From Bacillota bacterium (GTDB lineage: Bacteria; Bacillota; Clostridia; Lachnospirales; Lachnospiraceae): a stretch of DNA of 6,617 nucleotides. Position numbers and translations under genes: made by a program. Every line of letters starts with the position of its first letter. Position 1 is the first letter of the stretch. Of this stretch, positions 6,103 through 6,617 are shown in pieces. Under the pieces are notes generated by a model. The model was given only the letters and a program-made list of their open reading frames with translations. It ran no database searches and was not told the DNA's origin. The stretch spans positions 1 through 6,617 of the forward strand of contig JAEWMZ010000168.1 in NCBI GenBank assembly GCA_023392995.1, given 5' to 3'.

Positions 6103-6570
6103 TTATGATATAGATTCAATAGACTGCTTACTAAGGCATTTTTTACAATGCCCATAAAGTTTCACCTCATGATCTACCACGGTAAAGCCCATAGACTCCT
6201 TGATTCGCTCCTCCAAAGTTTCTAATAGATCATCCTGAAAGGCGAAGATACTACCGCAATCCAGGCATATTAAATGATGATGATGGTGGGATTCATCCTT
6301 TCCCTTTTTGCTGATTTCATATCGCACATAACCGTCATCCAGATTTAATTTATCAATTAGATTCAGTTCTGATAACATTTGAATTGTACGGTATACAGTA
6401 GCTATCCCTATCTCAGGATACTTTTTCTTAACATAGTCGTAAATTTCCTCGGCTGTCAGATGTTTTCCCGGTCTACTGTTTAGTACCTCCAATATCGCTA
6501 CTCTCTGAGTAGTAACCTTCAGTCCGTTCTGTTTCAATAAACTTTTAAATTGTTCTTGATTTTCAGACAT
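6103..6570 (-). CDS. fur: Fur-family metal-responsive transcriptional regulator
   Basis: The 155-residue protein has the family layout: a winged-helix DNA-binding half (about 1-85) with LKVTTQR and the recognition segment IGIATVYRTIQMLSELNLIDK, then a dimerisation and metal half. A structural zinc site is formed by Cys102-x2-Cys105 and Cys142-x2-Cys145. Regulatory metal ligands can be placed at His37, Glu85 (RYE) and the cluster of five histidines at 95-99. Similarity to B. subtilis Fur in PEIGxATVYRT and DGxxRYE, and a Glu rather than the PerR Asp at the RYE site, favour an iron-sensing Fur over a peroxide-sensing PerR; the subtype remains an inference. An unusual point is Ala110 where PerR has Asp104 and E. 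coli Fur has Glu. The ATG at 6570 has AGGTG 5 nt upstream. The promoter is probably partly outside the window; no clear Fur box is seen in the 47 bp available. Confidence 0.92.
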   Translation of the reverse strand: MSENQEQFKSLLKQNGLKVTTQRVAILEVLNSRPGKHLTAEEIYDYVKKKYPEIGIATVYRTIQMLSELNLIDKLNLDDGYVRYEISKKGKDESHHHHHLICLDCGSIFAFQDDLLETLEERIKESMGFTVVDHEVKLYGHCKKCLSKQSIESIS

Positions 6571-6617
6571 TCGCTCACCTATTCTCGTCCTATCATATAT
6601 CTTGCATTAATAAACGT

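Noticed and set aside
6274..6288. Five consecutive histidine codons as a possible engineered tag
   Set aside because: They lie inside the Fur metal-binding region, where natural proteins have HHHDH-type clusters directly before the CxxC zinc motif.

Overview
This looks like a low-GC Firmicutes chromosome, most likely an anaerobic clostridium of the Lachnospiraceae type. The basis is the protein families, AT-rich intergenic DNA, strong AGGAGG-type ribosome binding sites, and gene order resembling the Bacillus subtilis alaS-yrzL-yrrK-yrzB-yrrL-yrrM-yrrN-yrrO neighbourhood, with a Fur regulator and RNase J inserted. No species can be named from the sequence alone.

All six supported genes are on the minus strand, so transcription runs from high to low coordinates. 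In that order they are: a Fur-family metal regulator (6103-6570); RNase J with a TTG start (4336-6021); a structured 350-bp gap (3986-4335); a small membrane protein that resembles only the N-terminal part of the transglycosylase MltG/YrrL (3560-3985); a TrmR-type tRNA methyltransferase (2886-3557); a U32-family TrhP-type tRNA hydroxylation protein (1615-2877); a rho-independent terminator that overlaps the end of that gene; a 380-bp regulatory gap; and a glycoside hydrolase family 8 enzyme of the reducing-end xylose-releasing (Rex) type (89-1219).

The mltG-like, trmR and trhP genes are packed with gaps of 2 and 8 bp and form one translational block. By family knowledge, TrhP makes 5-hydroxyuridine at tRNA position 34 and TrmR methylates it to 5-methoxyuridine. 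RNase J and Fur lie upstream and may share transcripts with this block. The GH8 gene lies beyond the terminator and appears to be an independent unit with its own promoter region, trimming imported xylo-oligosaccharides in the cytoplasm.

The least ordinary part is the gap between rnj and the mltG-like gene. It holds two related copies, about 74% identical, of a roughly 90-nt element. Each copy folds into two stem-loops, and three stem positions differ between copies by compensatory base-pair changes. Between them lies a perfect 16-bp hairpin whose arms are a full Shine-Dalgarno sequence and its anti-Shine-Dalgarno complement. I cannot tell from one window whether this is a regulatory RNA, an mRNA processing or stability region, or a family of dispersed repeats.
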